A DNA stretch of 64,000 nucleotides from Harenicola maris (GCA_018524345.1 JADQAZ010000001.1:992001-1056000); one strand, 5' to 3'; shown: positions 1-9,809, numbered from the stretch's first letter. The notes: a model not told the origin generated them from the sequence alone. Numbers and translations are program-made.

Positions 1-1
1 G

Positions 2-2221
2 CCCGATGACCGGATCATCCGGATCGCGACCAATGACAATTTCTGGATGATGGGGCCGACAGGCCCCTGCGGCCCTTGCTCCGAGATTTTCTATGACCAC
101 GGCGATCACATCTGGGGTGGCCCTCCGGGCACGCCGGAGGAGGACGGCGATCGGTTTGTGGAAATCTGGAACCTCGTTTTCATGCAGTATGAGCAGTTCG
201 AGGATGGCAGCCGCAAGGACCTGCCCAACCAATCGATCGATACCGGCATGGGGCTGGAGCGTGTTGCGGCCCTGATGCAGGGGACGAATGACAACTATGC
301 CACCGACCTGATGCGCTCGCTGATCGAGGCCAGCGCCCATGCGACCGGCGTTGACCCCGACGCAGAGGGGCAGGCCGTGCATCACCGTGTGATCGCGGAT
401 CACCTGCGCTCCACCAGTTTTTTGCTGGCCGATGGGGTGATGCCCTCGTCTGACGGGCGCGGCTATGTGCTGCGGCGGATCATGCGGCGGGCCATGCGCC
501 ATGCGCATCTGCTCGGCGCGAAAGATCCGCTGATGCATCGTTTGGTGCCAGCTCTCGTGCAGCAGATGGGCACGGCCTTTCCCGAATTGGCGCAGGCGCA
601 AAGTCTGATTCAAGAAACATTGCTGAGCGAAGAGACCCGGTTCCGTCAGACTTTGGACCGCGGGCTGAAGCTGCTTGATGACGAGCTGGATGGTCTGCCC
701 GAGGGGGCCGATCTGCCCGGTGCGGCGGCGTTCAAGCTTTATGACACCTATGGGTTCCCGCTCGACCTGACGCAGGATGCCCTGCGCGAGAAGGGCCGCG
801 GCGTGGATACCGACGGGTTCGACAGTGCCATGGCCGAGCAGAAGGCCAAGGCGCGGGCGGCGTGGTCCGGCACCGGCGAATCCGCCGATAGCGCGATCTG
901 GTTCGATCTGGCCGATACCCATGGGGCGACGGATTTTCTGGGTTATGACACCGAGGTGGCCGAGGCGCAGGTTCTGGCCGTGGTCGTTGACGGCGCCGAG
1001 GGGCAGGCCGAGGCGGGCCAGACGGCGACCGTGATCACCAACCAGACGCCTTTCTACGCCGAAAGCGGCGGGCAGGTGGGCGACAGCGGTGTCTTGCTGG
1101 GTGTGGGGCTGCGCGCGCAGATCACCGACACGCGCAAGGCCGCGGGCCTGTTCCTGCATGATGTCACGGTCGAGGAGGGCACGCTTGCGGCGGGCCTGCC
1201 TGTGTCCTTGACGGTGGACCACGCGCGGCGCAGCCAGATCCGCGCCAACCACTCGGCCACGCACCTGCTGCATGAAGCCCTGCGCCAGCATCTGGGCGAT
1301 CACGTGGCGCAGCGGGGCTCTCTTAACGCGCCGGATCGTCTGCGGTTCGATTTCTCCCATTCCAAGGGGATGAGCGCCGAGGAGATTGCGGCTGTAGAGG
1401 CCGAGGTGAACGCCTTTATCCGCCAGAACAGCAAGGTGGAAACGCGGCTTATGACGCCCGATGACGCCCGCGCCATTGGTGCGCAGGCGCTCTTTGGCGA
1501 GAAATACGGTGATGAGGTGCGTGTTGTCTCCATGGGGCAGGCCGAGACCGGCAAGGGCGCCGATGGGCAGACCTATTCGCTGGAGCTTTGCGGCGGCACC
1601 CATGTGCGCCAGACCGGCGATATCGGCCTTTTCGTCAGCCTTGGCGACAGCGCCAGCAGCGCCGGTGTGCGCCGCTTTGAGGCCCTGACAGGCGAGGCCG
1701 CGCGGCAGTATCTGCTGGAGCAGGATCAGCGTCTGGCCGAGGTGGCCATGGCGGTGAAAGCGCCGGTGGCCGAGGTGCCCGCGCGGGTGAAGGCCCTGAT
1801 GGAGGAGCGCAAGGCGCTCTCCAACGAGGTCACGCAGTTGCGGCAACAGCTGGCCATGGCCGGCGGTGGCGGGGATGCTGTGGAGTCCAAGGAAATCAAT
1901 GGCGTGGCCTTGATTGCTCAAGTGGTTTCCGGCGTCACGGGCAAGGACCTGCCCGGGCTGGTGGATGCGCATAAGGAGAAGCTCGGCTCCGGCGCGGTGC
2001 TGCTTATCGCCGACACCGGAGGCAAGGCCGCCGTGGCGGCGGGTCTGTCCAAGGACCTGACAGAGAAACTCTCTGCTGTGGATATGGTGCGCGCCGCGGT
2101 TGCGGAACTGGGCGGTAAAGGCGGCGGCGGACGCCCCGATATGGCCCAGGGCGGCGGCGCGAGTGCGCAGAATGCAGAGGCCGCGATCGCGGCGGTCGAA
2201 ACCCTGATCGGAGGACTATGA
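2..2221 (+). CDS. alaS: Alanyl-tRNA synthetase, 5' truncated by window edge
   Basis: Charges tRNA-Ala with alanine in the cytosol and edits mischarged Ser/Gly. The frame is open from base 2, so the start and roughly the first 140-150 residues lie outside the window; 739 residues remain of a family usually near 880. Visible parts are the end of the class II catalytic core ([15 protein letters not shown]), the editing-domain zinc motifs HSATH and CGGTH, and a glycine-rich C-Ala domain that ends in [18 protein letters not shown] ribosome site at its 3' end serves the next gene, one base after the stop. I see nothing abnormal besides the truncation. Confidence 0.97.
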   Translation, partial: PDDRIIRIATNDNFWMMGPTGPCGPCSEIFYDHGDHIWGGPPGTPEEDGDRFVEIWNLVFMQYEQFEDGSRKDLPNQSIDTGMGLERVAALMQGTNDNYATDLMRSLIEASAHATGVDPDAEGQAVHHRVIADHLRSTSFLLADGVMPSSDGRGYVLRRIMRRAMRHAHLLGAKDPLMHRLVPALVQQMGTAFPELAQAQSLIQETLLSEETRFRQTLDRGLKLLDDELDGLPEGADLPGAAAFKLYDTYGFPLDLTQDALREKGRGVDTDGFDSAMAEQKAKARAAWSGTGESADSAIWFDLADTHGATDFLGYDTEVAEAQVLAVVVDGAEGQAEAGQTATVITNQTPFYAESGGQVGDSGVLLGVGLRAQITDTRKAAGLFLHDVTVEEGTLAAGLPVSLTVDHARRSQIRANHSATHLLHEALRQHLGDHVAQRGSLNAPDRLRFDFSHSKGMSAEEIAAVEAEVNAFIRQNSKVETRLMTPDDARAIGAQALFGEKYGDEVRVVSMGQAETGKGADGQTYSLELCGGTHVRQTGDIGLFVSLGDSASSAGVRRFEALTGEAARQYLLEQDQRLAEVAMAVKAPVAEVPARVKALMEERKALSNEVTQLRQQLAMAGGGGDAVESKEINGVALIAQVVSGVTGKDLPGLVDAHKEKLGSGAVLLIADTGGKAAVAAGLSKDLTEKLSAVDMVRAAVAELGGKGGGGRPDMAQGGGASAQNAEAAIAAVETLIGGL

Positions 2222-2222
2222 T

Positions 2223-2513
2223 ATGCCCAAGGCTCTATGGATTGCCCATGTAACGGTGACGGATGAGGCCGCCTACGGCGAGTATGCAAAGCGTGCAACT
2301 GTGGCGATCACCTCCCATGGCGGTGAATTCCTCGCTCGTGGTGGGCGCTACGAAATCCTTGAGGGGCAGGAGCGTCCGCGAAATGTCGTGGCGCGCTTTC
2401 CGAGCATGCAGGCGGCGCATGATTGCTACTACTCCGATGCCTATCAAGAGGCGCTCGGCTTTGCCAAGGGTGCGTCGGAGCGTGATTTGATGCTCTTGGA
2501 AGAATCCGAGTAG
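2223..2513 (+). CDS. DUF1330 family small protein
   Basis: A 96-residue protein of the DUF1330 family, a dimeric alpha/beta (ferredoxin-like) barrel fold with no firmly assigned reaction. It opens with PKALWIAHVTVTD and carries the family-like RPRNVVARFPS and YSDAYQEAL segments. It starts one base after the alaS stop with a good GGAGGA ribosome site, so it is co-transcribed with alaS; the strong terminator at 2842 probably closes this unit. The family assignment comes from pattern recognition; function is unknown. Confidence 0.85.
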   Translation: MPKALWIAHVTVTDEAAYGEYAKRATVAITSHGGEFLARGGRYEILEGQERPRNVVARFPSMQAAHDCYYSDAYQEALGFAKGASERDLMLLEESE

Positions 2514-2540
2514 CCTGCGCCAAGAAGTCCCTGTCGGATG

Positions 2541-2736
2541 CCTCCGGCGGGGATATTTTAACCAATAAGAAACACAATTCGATTTAAATTGTAGGTGCGG
2601 TACAGGCTGGGAAGCCGATGACCGCCCAATGAGAAGCCCCCCGCAGAGGCGCGGTCTATATGCGGCTTTACAGTGCGCGCCACATCCCTGCGGGGGCACC
2701 TTGTTTCTTATTGGAGGTAAATATCCCCGCCGGAGG
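2541..2736. repeat. MITE-like element with 33-34 bp terminal inverted repeats
   Basis: Two copies of the dispersed intergenic repeat face each other, at 2541-2573 and, inverted, at 2703-2736. They differ by a few bases around the centre. Each copy has a CTCCGGCGGGGATATTT half and a CCAATAAGAAAC half. The 129 bases between them hold a small ACAATT...AATTGT palindrome and no convincing gene. The intergenic stretch 2514-2841 holds nothing else I can support. No target duplication or transposase is visible, so mobility is only an inference. Confidence 0.6.
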
Positions 2737-2841
2737 CGAGAAGTGCCGCGAAGCGGCTTAGCCGGGGGCGTTAGCCCGCCGGCCCGGCCCAACCGCGCGT
2801 GAGGCCGGAGGCCGATGTCGCGTGGGCGGGAGAGTTTGGTG

Positions 2842-2877
2842 GCGCCGCGTCCCTGATTGGGGCGCGGCGCTTTTTCT
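2842..2877 (+). terminator. Rho-independent terminator after alaS-DUF1330
   Basis: GCGCCGCGTCCC at 2842-2853 pairs with GGGGCGCGGCGC at 2859-2870 (one G-T wobble) around a five-base TGATT loop, followed by TTTTTCTTT. The T-run orients it for rightward transcripts. It also abuts the 3' end of the convergent typA gene. Confidence 0.85.
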
Positions 2878-4695
2878 TTAGCCGTTTGAGCGGGCTGCGC
2901 GTTTGCGTTCGTGGGGGTCGAGGAAGCGTTTGCGCAGGCGGATGGCGCTTGGTGTGACTTCGACCAATTCGTCATCGTCGATGTAGCTGATCGCCTCCTC
3001 CAGCGAGAGGGTGATTGGCGTTGTCAGGCGCACGGCTTCGTCTGTGCCGGAGGCGCGGACGTTGGTGAGCTTTTTGCCTTTCAGCGGGTTCACTTCCAGA
3101 TCGTTTTCGCGGCTGTGTTCGCCGATGATCATGCCTTGGTAGACCGGCGCTTGGGCGCCGATGAACATGCGGCCACGGTCCTCTAGGTTGAACAGGGCAT
3201 AGGCGACGGAGACGCCGCTTTCCATGGAGAGCAGCACCCCTGCGCGGCGGCCGGGGATGGCGCCTTTGTAGGGGGCCCAGCTGTGGAAGACGCGGTTAAG
3301 GACGCCTGTGCCGCGTGTGTCGGTCAGGAATTCGCCGTGGTAGCCGATCAGCCCGCGGGAGGGGACCTGAGCGATGATGCGGGTTTTGCCGTTTTGCTGG
3401 CGCATCTCTGTCAGGTCGCCCTTGCGGGGGCCTGTCAGTTTCTCGATTACGGCGCCGGAGTATTCGTCATCCACGTCGATGGTGACTTCTTCGATGGGCT
3501 CGAGTTTCTGGCCGTCTTCTTCGCGCATCAGCACCTGTGGACGGGAGATCGAGAGTTCGAAGCCTTCGCGGCGCATGTTTTCGATCAGCACGCCCATTTG
3601 GAGTTCGCCGCGACCGGCGACTTCGAAGGCTTCGCCGCCGGGGCTGTCGGTGACTTTGATCGCCACGTTGACTTCGGCCTCTTTCATCAGGCGTTCGCGG
3701 ATCACGCGGCTTTGGACCTTTTTGCCGTCACGGCCCGCCAGCGGGCTGTCGTTGATGCCGAAGGTGACCGAGATGGTTGGCGGGTCGATCGGCTGTGCGG
3801 GCAGGGGGGTTTCCACGGCGAGGGCGGCGATTGTGTCAGAGACTGTCGCCTTGGACATACCTGCGATCGATACGATGTCGCCTGCGACGGCCTCTTCGAT
3901 GGGCTGTTGCGACAACCCGCGGAAGGCGAGGATTTTGCTGACGCGGAATTGTTCGATTTTCTGGCCGACGCGGCTTAGGGCCTGCACGGTGGCGCCGGTT
4001 TTCAGGGTGCCGGTTTCGACGCGGCCTGTCAGGATGCGCCCGATGAAGGGGTCGGCGCCCAGAGTGGTCGCCAGCATGGTGAAGTCTTCGTCCTGATGGG
4101 CCAGTTGGCGTGGTTTGGGGACGTGGTTCACGACGAGGTTGAACAGGGCGCTGAGGTCTTTGCGCGGGCCGTCCAGCTCTGTGTCGCACCAGCCGGAGCG
4201 GCCGGAGGCATAGAGGTGGGGGAAGTCGAGTTGGTCGTCGTCGGCGTCCAGCGAGGCGAAGAGGTCAAAGACTTCGTCCAGCGCGCGGTCAGGCTCGGCG
4301 TCGGGTTTGTCGACCTTGTTCAGCACAACGATGGGGCGCAGGCCGAGGGCGAGCGCCTTGGAGGTGACGAATTTGGTTTGGGGCATCGGGCCTTCGGCCG
4401 CATCGACCAGAAGGACAACACCGTCGACCATGGACAGGATGCGCTCTACCTCGCCGCCGAAGTCGGCGTGGCCGGGGGTGTCGACGATATTGATCCGTGT
4501 GGTTTTCCATTCGACCGAGGTGGCCTTGGCCAGAATGGTGATCCCGCGTTCGCGTTCCAGATCGTTGCTGTCCATGGCGCGTTCGGCCACGGCTTGGTTT
4601 TCACGGAATGCGCCGGATTGCTTGAGCATTTCGTCCACGAGGGTCGTTTTGCCGTGGTCAACGTGGGCGATGATAGCGATGTTACGCAGGTCCAT
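2878..4695 (-). CDS. typA: Ribosome-associated GTPase TypA/BipA
   Basis: A translational GTPase that binds the ribosome and supports 50S maturation and stress adaptation. The 605-residue length is normal for the family. G-domain motifs are AHVDHGKTT at residues 10-18, DTPGHADFGGEVERIL and NKVDKPDA. EF-Tu-like domain II, the EF-G-like domains and the BipA C-terminal domain (SRGLIGYHGEFLTDTRGTG, then LIPI-type residues) follow. The start MDLRNIAIIAHVDHG matches the family N-terminus. It is monocistronic here, converging on the alaS unit and followed upstream by an SMR gene on the same strand. Confidence 0.97.
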   Translation of the reverse strand: MDLRNIAIIAHVDHGKTTLVDEMLKQSGAFRENQAVAERAMDSNDLERERGITILAKATSVEWKTTRINIVDTPGHADFGGEVERILSMVDGVVLLVDAAEGPMPQTKFVTSKALALGLRPIVVLNKVDKPDAEPDRALDEVFDLFASLDADDDQLDFPHLYASGRSGWCDTELDGPRKDLSALFNLVVNHVPKPRQLAHQDEDFTMLATTLGADPFIGRILTGRVETGTLKTGATVQALSRVGQKIEQFRVSKILAFRGLSQQPIEEAVAGDIVSIAGMSKATVSDTIAALAVETPLPAQPIDPPTISVTFGINDSPLAGRDGKKVQSRVIRERLMKEAEVNVAIKVTDSPGGEAFEVAGRGELQMGVLIENMRREGFELSISRPQVLMREEDGQKLEPIEEVTIDVDDEYSGAVIEKLTGPRKGDLTEMRQQNGKTRIIAQVPSRGLIGYHGEFLTDTRGTGVLNRVFHSWAPYKGAIPGRRAGVLLSMESGVSVAYALFNLEDRGRMFIGAQAPVYQGMIIGEHSRENDLEVNPLKGKKLTNVRASGTDEAVRLTTPITLSLEEAISYIDDDELVEVTPSAIRLRKRFLDPHERKRAARSNG

Positions 4696-4779
4696 TGGAT
4701 ATCTCTTTAGCTTGGTTTGGCCTGCGCCTATCCTGCCCTTGTGTGAAAGGCCAGTAGGTTTTGCACATTGGCCCTTTGG

Positions 4780-5118
4780 TTAACTGTGATGGCCGGCGTC
4801 CGAGAGCAGTTGGATCACCAGAATTCCGGCCAGAATCAGGGCGATGCCGATGATTGCGGGCAGGTCGAGTTTTTGTGCGAAGACCAGCCAGCCGATCAGT
4901 GCGATGAGCACAATGCCAAGGCCCGACCACATGGCATACATGATCCCCACCGGCATATAGCGCAGGGTGAGCGAGAGCAGGTAGAAGGCCAGCGCATAGG
5001 CCACCACCACCAGAACCGAGGGCCAGAAGCGTGTGAACTGGGCACTGGCCTGCAGGGCCGTGGTGCCGATGGTTTCGGCGGTGACGGCAAGGATCAGGTA
5101 GATGTAGTGGATCGGCAT
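4780..5118 (-). CDS. SMR-family (EmrE/QacE-like) multidrug efflux protein
   Basis: A 112-residue four-helix inner-membrane proton antiporter that exports cationic toxicants as an antiparallel dimer. The essential acidic residue is Glu15 in LAVTAETIGTT, equivalent to EmrE Glu14. The motifs RYMPVGIMYAMWSGLGIV and LDLPAIIGIALILAG are close to EmrE. The ATG at 5118 has an AGGAGG ribosome site eight bases away. It lies just downstream of an Lrp-type regulator on the same strand, with a 27-base gap, so co-transcription is likely. Substrate cannot be read from sequence. Confidence 0.93.
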   Translation of the reverse strand: MPIHYIYLILAVTAETIGTTALQASAQFTRFWPSVLVVVAYALAFYLLSLTLRYMPVGIMYAMWSGLGIVLIALIGWLVFAQKLDLPAIIGIALILAGILVIQLLSDAGHHS

Positions 5119-5145
5119 GGGGATGCCTCCTGTTGCTTTGGGGGG

Positions 5146-5604
5146 CTAGAGCGGGAGTTCGTGGGTGTCCTTGATTTCCTCCATCACGAAGCTGGCCGAG
5201 ACATCCGAGAGCGGGACGCGGGCGATCAGCCTTTGGTAGAGGCGGTCATATCCGGCCATGTCGGGGACGCGGGCGCGGATCAGGTAGTCGAGGTCGCCGG
5301 TCATGCGGTAGACGCCCATGATTTCGGGCATGGCATTGGTCGCGCGGGAGAATTTCTCCAGCCAGCCGGGTTCATGGGCGGAGGTGCGCAGCTGGATATA
5401 GACCATGAGGCCGAGGTCCAGCGTGCCGGGGTTGAGCAGCGCCACGCGGCGGTCGATCACGCCTGCGGCCTCCAGCGCCTTGATCCGGCGCCAGCAGGCA
5501 TTGCGCGACAGGCCGATACGGGTGCCGAGTTCCTCCAGCGGGGTGGCGGAGTCGCGTTGCAATTCGCGCAGGATGCGGCGATCTATGTCATCAATCGTGT
5601 TCAT
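5146..5604 (-). CDS. Lrp/AsnC family transcriptional regulator
   Basis: A 152-residue DNA-binding regulator with an N-terminal winged helix (IDRRILRELQRD, then the recognition helix SRNACWRRIKALEAAGVI at about residues 33-50) and a C-terminal RAM ligand domain (GDLDYLIRARVPD). The frame stays open for another kilobase upstream, but MNTIDDIDRRIL at 5604 is the family-typical start. Lrp proteins usually sense amino acids. It may control the SMR gene immediately downstream or the divergent DUF6356/amidotransferase pair. Confidence 0.92.
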   Translation of the reverse strand: MNTIDDIDRRILRELQRDSATPLEELGTRIGLSRNACWRRIKALEAAGVIDRRVALLNPGTLDLGLMVYIQLRTSAHEPGWLEKFSRATNAMPEIMGVYRMTGDLDYLIRARVPDMAGYDRLYQRLIARVPLSDVSASFVMEEIKDTHELPL

Positions 5605-5730
5605 TCCGGCCTTATCGGGGGAAATCTTCCCATATTCAAGATGTGCTCTGCCATGTTTGGGAACCACTCCCGCGGGGGGCGGATTATGCTTGGGGGATAT
5701 AACATGGCACCAGAGCGGAGAGTCCCCCAA

Positions 5731-5937
5731 ATGATCGCAAAAATATTCCTCAAGCATCCGGCGAGCGTTGATGAAACCTATCTGGAGCATGCGCGTTTTG
5801 CGGGGGGCTTTTCGCTGAAGCTGTTTGCGGCGGGGGGCGCGGCCTTGGTGCATGCGGTGATCCCCTGTCTGTTCGAGAAAACAGCGAGCCGGATGATCGG
5901 CGAGATGTACGCAAAGACCCACAATCGGGGTCAATAG
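5731..5937 (+). CDS. DUF6356 family small membrane-associated protein
   Basis: A 68-residue protein with the pattern HPASVDETYLEHARFA followed by a hydrophobic segment and HAVIPCLFEKTAS. That resembles the alphaproteobacterial DUF6356 family, sometimes mislabelled as a capsule protein. I chose the ATG at 5731 because the family usually begins a few residues before the HP motif and GGAG lies about ten bases upstream; an in-frame ATG at 5704 is an alternative. It ends three bases before the amidotransferase and is probably translated with it. Function unknown. Confidence 0.65.
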   Translation: MIAKIFLKHPASVDETYLEHARFAGGFSLKLFAAGGAALVHAVIPCLFEKTASRMIGEMYAKTHNRGQ

Positions 5938-5940
5938 CGC

Positions 5941-6732
5941 ATGTGTAGATGGGCCGCCTATATCGGGGCGCCGGTGTATATCGAGAGTCTGGTCACAAGC
6001 CCGGGCCATTCCCTGACCCATCAGTCGCGCGCGGCGAGCGAGTGCAAGACATCGCTGAATGGCGATGGCACGGGGCTGGCGTGGTATGGGGATCGGGCGG
6101 AGCCGGGGCTCTACCGCGATGTCTATCCGGCGTGGTCCGATACCAACCTGATGTCCCTGTGCCGGACGGTAAAGAGCCATGCCTTTATGGCCCATGTGCG
6201 GGCCTCGACCGGATCGGCCACCAGCCGTAACAATTGCCATCCCTTCGTGCACGGGCGCTGGAGCTTTATGCATAACGGTCAGGTGGGGGGCTTTGACGGG
6301 TTCCGCAGGCGGGCCGACATGGGGGTGCCGGAGGCGCTCTATCCCTATCGCAAGGGGGCGACGGACAGCGAGCTGTTGTTCCTTTATGCGCTGGAGGAGG
6401 GGCTGGAGCGCGCGCCGGAGGCGGCGATGATTGCCGCCCATAACCGGCTGGAGGCCATGAGCAGGACCTATGGTTGCGCGCCGCATCTGCGCTCCTCTGC
6501 CGCTTGGACAGACGGGGAGCGGCTGTTTGTGCTGCGCAGTTCCAGCGACGAGATCGCGCCGACGGTCTATTACCGGCGCACCAGCGACGGGGCCGGATGG
6601 TCGGTTGTGTCTGAGCCATTGGAGATCGGGCAGGAGGGCTGGACCGCCTTGCCCGCAGGGCATCTGGCGGTGTTCACCCAAAGCGAGATCGCGATCTCGC
6701 CCTTGCCCGCGGTGCAGAGGGTCGCGGCCTAG
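5941..6732 (+). CDS. Class II (Ntn) glutamine amidotransferase, YafJ-like
   Basis: A 263-residue GATase-II domain protein. Cys2, exposed after Met removal, is the nucleophile in MCRWAAYIG. The glutamine-binding residues are suggested by HVRASTG, NCHPF and WSFMHNGQVGGF. There is no synthase domain, as in YafJ and related stand-alone members, which are thought to hydrolyse gamma-glutamyl amides. It is tightly coupled to the DUF6356 gene and closed by the bidirectional terminator at 6750. Confidence 0.9.
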   Translation: MCRWAAYIGAPVYIESLVTSPGHSLTHQSRAASECKTSLNGDGTGLAWYGDRAEPGLYRDVYPAWSDTNLMSLCRTVKSHAFMAHVRASTGSATSRNNCHPFVHGRWSFMHNGQVGGFDGFRRRADMGVPEALYPYRKGATDSELLFLYALEEGLERAPEAAMIAAHNRLEAMSRTYGCAPHLRSSAAWTDGERLFVLRSSSDEIAPTVYYRRTSDGAGWSVVSEPLEIGQEGWTALPAGHLAVFTQSEIAISPLPAVQRVAA

Positions 6733-6749
6733 CCACAGGCGGGACAGCC

Positions 6750-6791
6750 AAACAATGTAGAGCCGCCCCCGAGAGGGGGCGGCCATTGTTT
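6750..6791. terminator. Bidirectional intrinsic terminator
   Basis: GCCGCCCCC (6762-6770) and GGGGGCGGC (6775-6783) form a nine-pair stem with a GAGA loop. AAACAATG before and CATTGTTT after the stem supply the A- and T-rich flanks in both directions. It sits between the convergent amidotransferase and icd genes and can stop both. Confidence 0.85.
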
Positions 6792-6816
6792 GTTTGCGTT
6801 GCGCGTGCTGTGGGGT

Positions 6817-8031
6817 TTACCCCACGAGAGCCTTGCCGAGGTTTTCGTCGATCTTTTCGAGGAACCCTTCGGTTGTCAGCCATGCCTGATCGGGGCCGAC
6901 GAGCAGGGCGAGGTCTTTGGTCATAAAGCCCGCCTCGACCGTATCGACGATGACCTTTTCCAGCGTTTCGGCAAATTCCATCAGCTTGGCGTTCTCGTCC
7001 AGCTTGGCGCGGTGTTTCAGCGCGCCTGTCCAGGCATAGATCGAGGCGATGGAGTTTGTGCTGGTGGCCTCGCCCTTCTGGTGCTGGCGGTAGTGGCGCG
7101 TCACGGTGCCGTGGGCGGCCTCTGCCTCGACGATCTTGCCGTCCGGTGTCATGAGCTGCGAGGTCATCAACCCGAGGGAGCCGAAGCCCTGTGCCACGGT
7201 GTCGGACTGCACGTCGCCGTCGTAGTTTTTACAGGCCCAGACATAGCCGCCGGACCATTTCAGCGAGGAGGCCACCATGTCGTCGATCAGGCGGTGCTCA
7301 TACCAGATTTCCTTTTCCTTGAAGGCATCGGCGAATTCTTTGTCGAACACCTCTTGGAAGATGTCCTTGAAGCGCCCGTCATAGGCCTTGAGGATGGTGT
7401 TCTTGGTCGACAGATAGACCGGCCAGCCGAGGTTCAGCCCGTAGTTGAGCGAGGCGCGGGCAAAGTCGTAGATCGAGGCGTCGAGGTTATACATGCCCAT
7501 GGCCACGCCTGCGTCTGGTGCGTCAAAGACCTCGCGTTCGATTACCTTGCCGTCCACGCCCTCGAATTTGATGGACAGCTTGCCAGCGGTGGGGAAGTGG
7601 AAATCCGTGGCCTTGTATTGGTCGCCATAAGCGTGGCGGCCGACAACGATGGGCTGGGTCCAGCCCGGCACAAGGCGCGGCACGTTCTGGCAGATGATCG
7701 GCTGGCGAAAGATCACCCCGCCAAGGATGTTGCGGATGGTGCCATTGGGGCTGCGCCACATCTTTTTCAGGCCGAATTCCTCGACCCGCTGTTCATCGGG
7801 GGTGATGGTGGCGCATTTGACGCCGACGCCATGTTCCTTGATCGCCATGGCCGCATCAATGGTGATCTGGTCGTCGGTCTCGTCGCGGGCTTCGATGCCG
7901 AGGTCGTAGTATTTCAGGTCGATATCAAGGTAGGGCGTGATCAGCTTGTCCTTGATGAAGGCCCAGATGATGCGGGTCATTTCATCGCCGTCGAGCTCGA
8001 CAACGGGGTTTTCAACTTTGATCTTGGTCAT
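6817..8031 (-). CDS. icd: NADP-dependent isocitrate dehydrogenase
   Basis: Oxidative decarboxylation of isocitrate to 2-oxoglutarate in the TCA cycle. The 404-residue protein is of the eukaryote-like homodimeric class. It starts [23 protein letters not shown] and contains [12 protein letters not shown] (substrate phosphate/carboxylate loop), YKATDFHFP, the metal-binding [15 protein letters not shown] and the NADP-site HGTVTRHYR. The open frame extends upstream but the ATG at 8031 is the conserved start. It is transcribed alone, away from the terminator at 6750. Confidence 0.97.
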   Translation of the reverse strand: MTKIKVENPVVELDGDEMTRIIWAFIKDKLITPYLDIDLKYYDLGIEARDETDDQITIDAAMAIKEHGVGVKCATITPDEQRVEEFGLKKMWRSPNGTIRNILGGVIFRQPIICQNVPRLVPGWTQPIVVGRHAYGDQYKATDFHFPTAGKLSIKFEGVDGKVIEREVFDAPDAGVAMGMYNLDASIYDFARASLNYGLNLGWPVYLSTKNTILKAYDGRFKDIFQEVFDKEFADAFKEKEIWYEHRLIDDMVASSLKWSGGYVWACKNYDGDVQSDTVAQGFGSLGLMTSQLMTPDGKIVEAEAAHGTVTRHYRQHQKGEATSTNSIASIYAWTGALKHRAKLDENAKLMEFAETLEKVIVDTVEAGFMTKDLALLVGPDQAWLTTEGFLEKIDENLGKALVG

Positions 8032-8137
8032 GGGGGAAACCTTTCTGGCGGCATAGGTAATCGTTGCTGACGCTCTTACAGGAAATTCCCTTCGGGGTGA
8101 AGTGTGTATACTGTTGTATGCAAAAGTATTCCGCGGG

Positions 8138-8719
8138 TCACTCCGCCGCTGCACTGGCCCGATCGGGCATGGTGACTCCGGTGCCGCCCTGTGCGCGGAT
8201 GGCGAATTCGATCTGGGGTTTGGTCTGGGGGACAACCTGCCAGTTGGGTTCCAGCGCGGCGGCATGGGCCTCGGCCAGATGGGCGAGGGCGGGGGGCGGT
8301 GCCTCGGCCTCCACCCCTGCGCGGCGGTTGAGGAAGGTGATCACATCGGCAAAGCCGTTCAGGGGCACGGAGTGGATCACGCGCCAGTTGCGCTCGATCA
8401 CGATGGTGCGGCCGGGCAGAGAAAGCTGGGCGATGTCGCGGCTGTCCAGCGGGCCGAGGAAGAGGTTGGGCATATCAAGGGTGCCGATCCCGTCCGACAG
8501 GGACACACGCGCGCCCTGCGGTACATCAAGGGTCAGCAGGACCTGCCCCCATGGGTCAAGCGAGAGCCCCATGCCATGGCTGCTGGCGCGGCAGGACTGG
8601 CCATTGCAGGACAGGTGCCAGACCTGCGGCCCGCGGGTGCCATGGGCGGTGATGGTCATGTCCTGCGCCCCAAGGGCGGCAGGCAGCAAAGAGAGGACGA
8701 AGGCGAGGATATGGCGCAT
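8138..8719 (-). CDS. Hypothetical secreted protein
   Basis: A 193-residue protein with a clear Sec signal peptide ([19 protein letters not shown], cleavage probably after AQ or LGA). The mature part is rich in beta-type residues, has one cysteine pair (LSCNGQSC) that could form a disulfide, and ends with an Ala/Pro-rich tail. I do not recognise the family. Its start faces the 3' end of the HD gene on the same strand with a 133-base gap. A periplasmic location is inferred from the signal peptide only. Confidence 0.7.
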   Translation of the reverse strand: MRHILAFVLSLLPAALGAQDMTITAHGTRGPQVWHLSCNGQSCRASSHGMGLSLDPWGQVLLTLDVPQGARVSLSDGIGTLDMPNLFLGPLDSRDIAQLSLPGRTIVIERNWRVIHSVPLNGFADVITFLNRRAGVEAEAPPPALAHLAEAHAAALEPNWQVVPQTKPQIEFAIRAQGGTGVTMPDRASAAAE

Positions 8720-8852
8720 GGCAGCTTTCCTGTGGGTTACAGGATGACTCTGCGCCTGCCGGCGGGTTTTGCCGAGGCCGAAATGCAGCGAAAACGGGAC
8801 GAATGCCTGTGGGTTTTAGCTAAATCCCACGGGGTTTTCGGGGGGCGCGGCG

Positions 8853-9446
8853 CTAACCGCCGGTTTTGGCGCGCTGGTCGAACCATGCCTTGAAGCGCGG
8901 CCATGCCCAGTCCCAGATCCCCGGCGCGCCGCGTTTGATCTTGCTGCCCACGCGGGCCTCGAAGGTTTCGGGGCTGACGTTGTATTCGATCCAGCTGCCG
9001 CCGCCAGAGGCGAGGTTCTGCATCGGCGGCTGCAGGCGGTCCAGCGATTTGGCAAAGACGGCATCGGGGCTCTCGGCGGCCTCGAACTCGCGCCAGAGGG
9101 CCAGAAGCTCCGCGCCCTGCGCCTCGGGCAGCATGCCAAAGATGCGCTGCGCGGCGGCGTCTTCCTCGGCGGCGAGGGCGGCGGCGTCCTGATCGCCAAA
9201 GATCGGCGCATCGCCCGCGTCGATTTCCACCAGATCGTGGATCAACAGCATCCGGATCACGCGGGACGGGTCCACGCCCGGCCCGGCATGATCGCCAAGG
9301 ATCAGGGCATAAAGGGCAATGTGCCAAGAATGCTCGCCCGAATTCTCGCGCCGCGATCCATTCCCAAGGGTGGTGGCCCGCAGAACGGATTTCAGACGGT
9401 CGGCCTCCTGCAAGAAGGCCATCTGCGCATCAAGGGGGCGGCTCAT
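8853..9446 (-). CDS. HD-domain phosphohydrolase, YfbR/HDDC2-like
   Basis: A 197-residue metal-dependent phosphohydrolase. The HD signature is complete: His39 in SGEHSWHIA, His70-Asp71 in LLIHDLVEID, and Asp136 in AKSLDRLQP, spaced as in YfbR 5'-deoxynucleotidase. The expected activity is dephosphorylation of (deoxy)nucleoside 5'-monophosphates. It overlaps the upstream small gene by four bases (ATGA), so the two are translationally coupled. The exact substrate is inferred. Confidence 0.88.
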   Translation of the reverse strand: MSRPLDAQMAFLQEADRLKSVLRATTLGNGSRRENSGEHSWHIALYALILGDHAGPGVDPSRVIRMLLIHDLVEIDAGDAPIFGDQDAAALAAEEDAAAQRIFGMLPEAQGAELLALWREFEAAESPDAVFAKSLDRLQPPMQNLASGGGSWIEYNVSPETFEARVGSKIKRGAPGIWDWAWPRFKAWFDQRAKTGG

Positions 9447-9667
9447 TCCTTTGGCGGCCCGCTTTTCTCGCGCTGCTCAAGGAAGCGGCGGGCGCGGATG
9501 GCGGCGGAGCGCACGCGCACGCAGGTCATGAAGGTCTCTTCCATAGTGGGGGAGGACATCCCGAGGGAGGCCGCAACATCGCGCACCAAACGCTCGTCGC
9601 CGTTTTCCTCTGCGATGCGCAGGGCATCAATCGCCAGCTCGTCGGCCAGTTCATCCAATAGCGCCAT
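9443..9667 (-). CDS. Small conserved helical protein upstream of HD hydrolase
   Basis: A 74-residue, acidic and probably all-helical protein (ALLDELADELAIDALRIAEENGD, then MEETFMTCVRVRSAAIRARRFLEQ). The ATG at 9667 has GGGAG about eight bases upstream; an in-frame TTG at 9673 is less likely. Its stop overlaps the HD gene start by four bases. I do not recognise a named family. Pairing with the phosphohydrolase suggests a partner or regulator, which is inference. Confidence 0.65.
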   Translation of the reverse strand: MALLDELADELAIDALRIAEENGDERLVRDVAASLGMSSPTMEETFMTCVRVRSAAIRARRFLEQREKSGPPKE

Positions 9668-9756
9668 GTTCAATCTCCCATGAAAACATCTCGTGATATG
9701 GGGCTAGCGAACATGGGGGTAAAGCGCCAGCCCTAAGCCGCGCAAAGTGCCCTGCG

Positions 9757-9805
9757 TTTCTTATTGGTGAAAATATCCCGGGGGGTGCGGGGGGCTGGCC
9801 CCCCG
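9757..9805 (-). repeat. Dispersed intergenic repeat, copy 3, with GC hairpin
   Basis: The GTTTCTTATTGGTGAAAATA half and CCCGGGG half match the reverse orientation of the family seen at 2541, 2703, 11245, 47646 and 59759. It continues into GGGGGGCTGGCCCCCC, a short perfect GC hairpin. It fills the gap between the small HD-operon gene and the alpha/beta hydrolase. Confidence 0.65.
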
Positions 9806-9809
9806 CCGG

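Noticed and set aside
5605-6786. Upstream extension of the Lrp regulator frame
   Set aside because: The extension runs antisense through the amidotransferase and DUF6356 genes; the family start at 5604 is clear.
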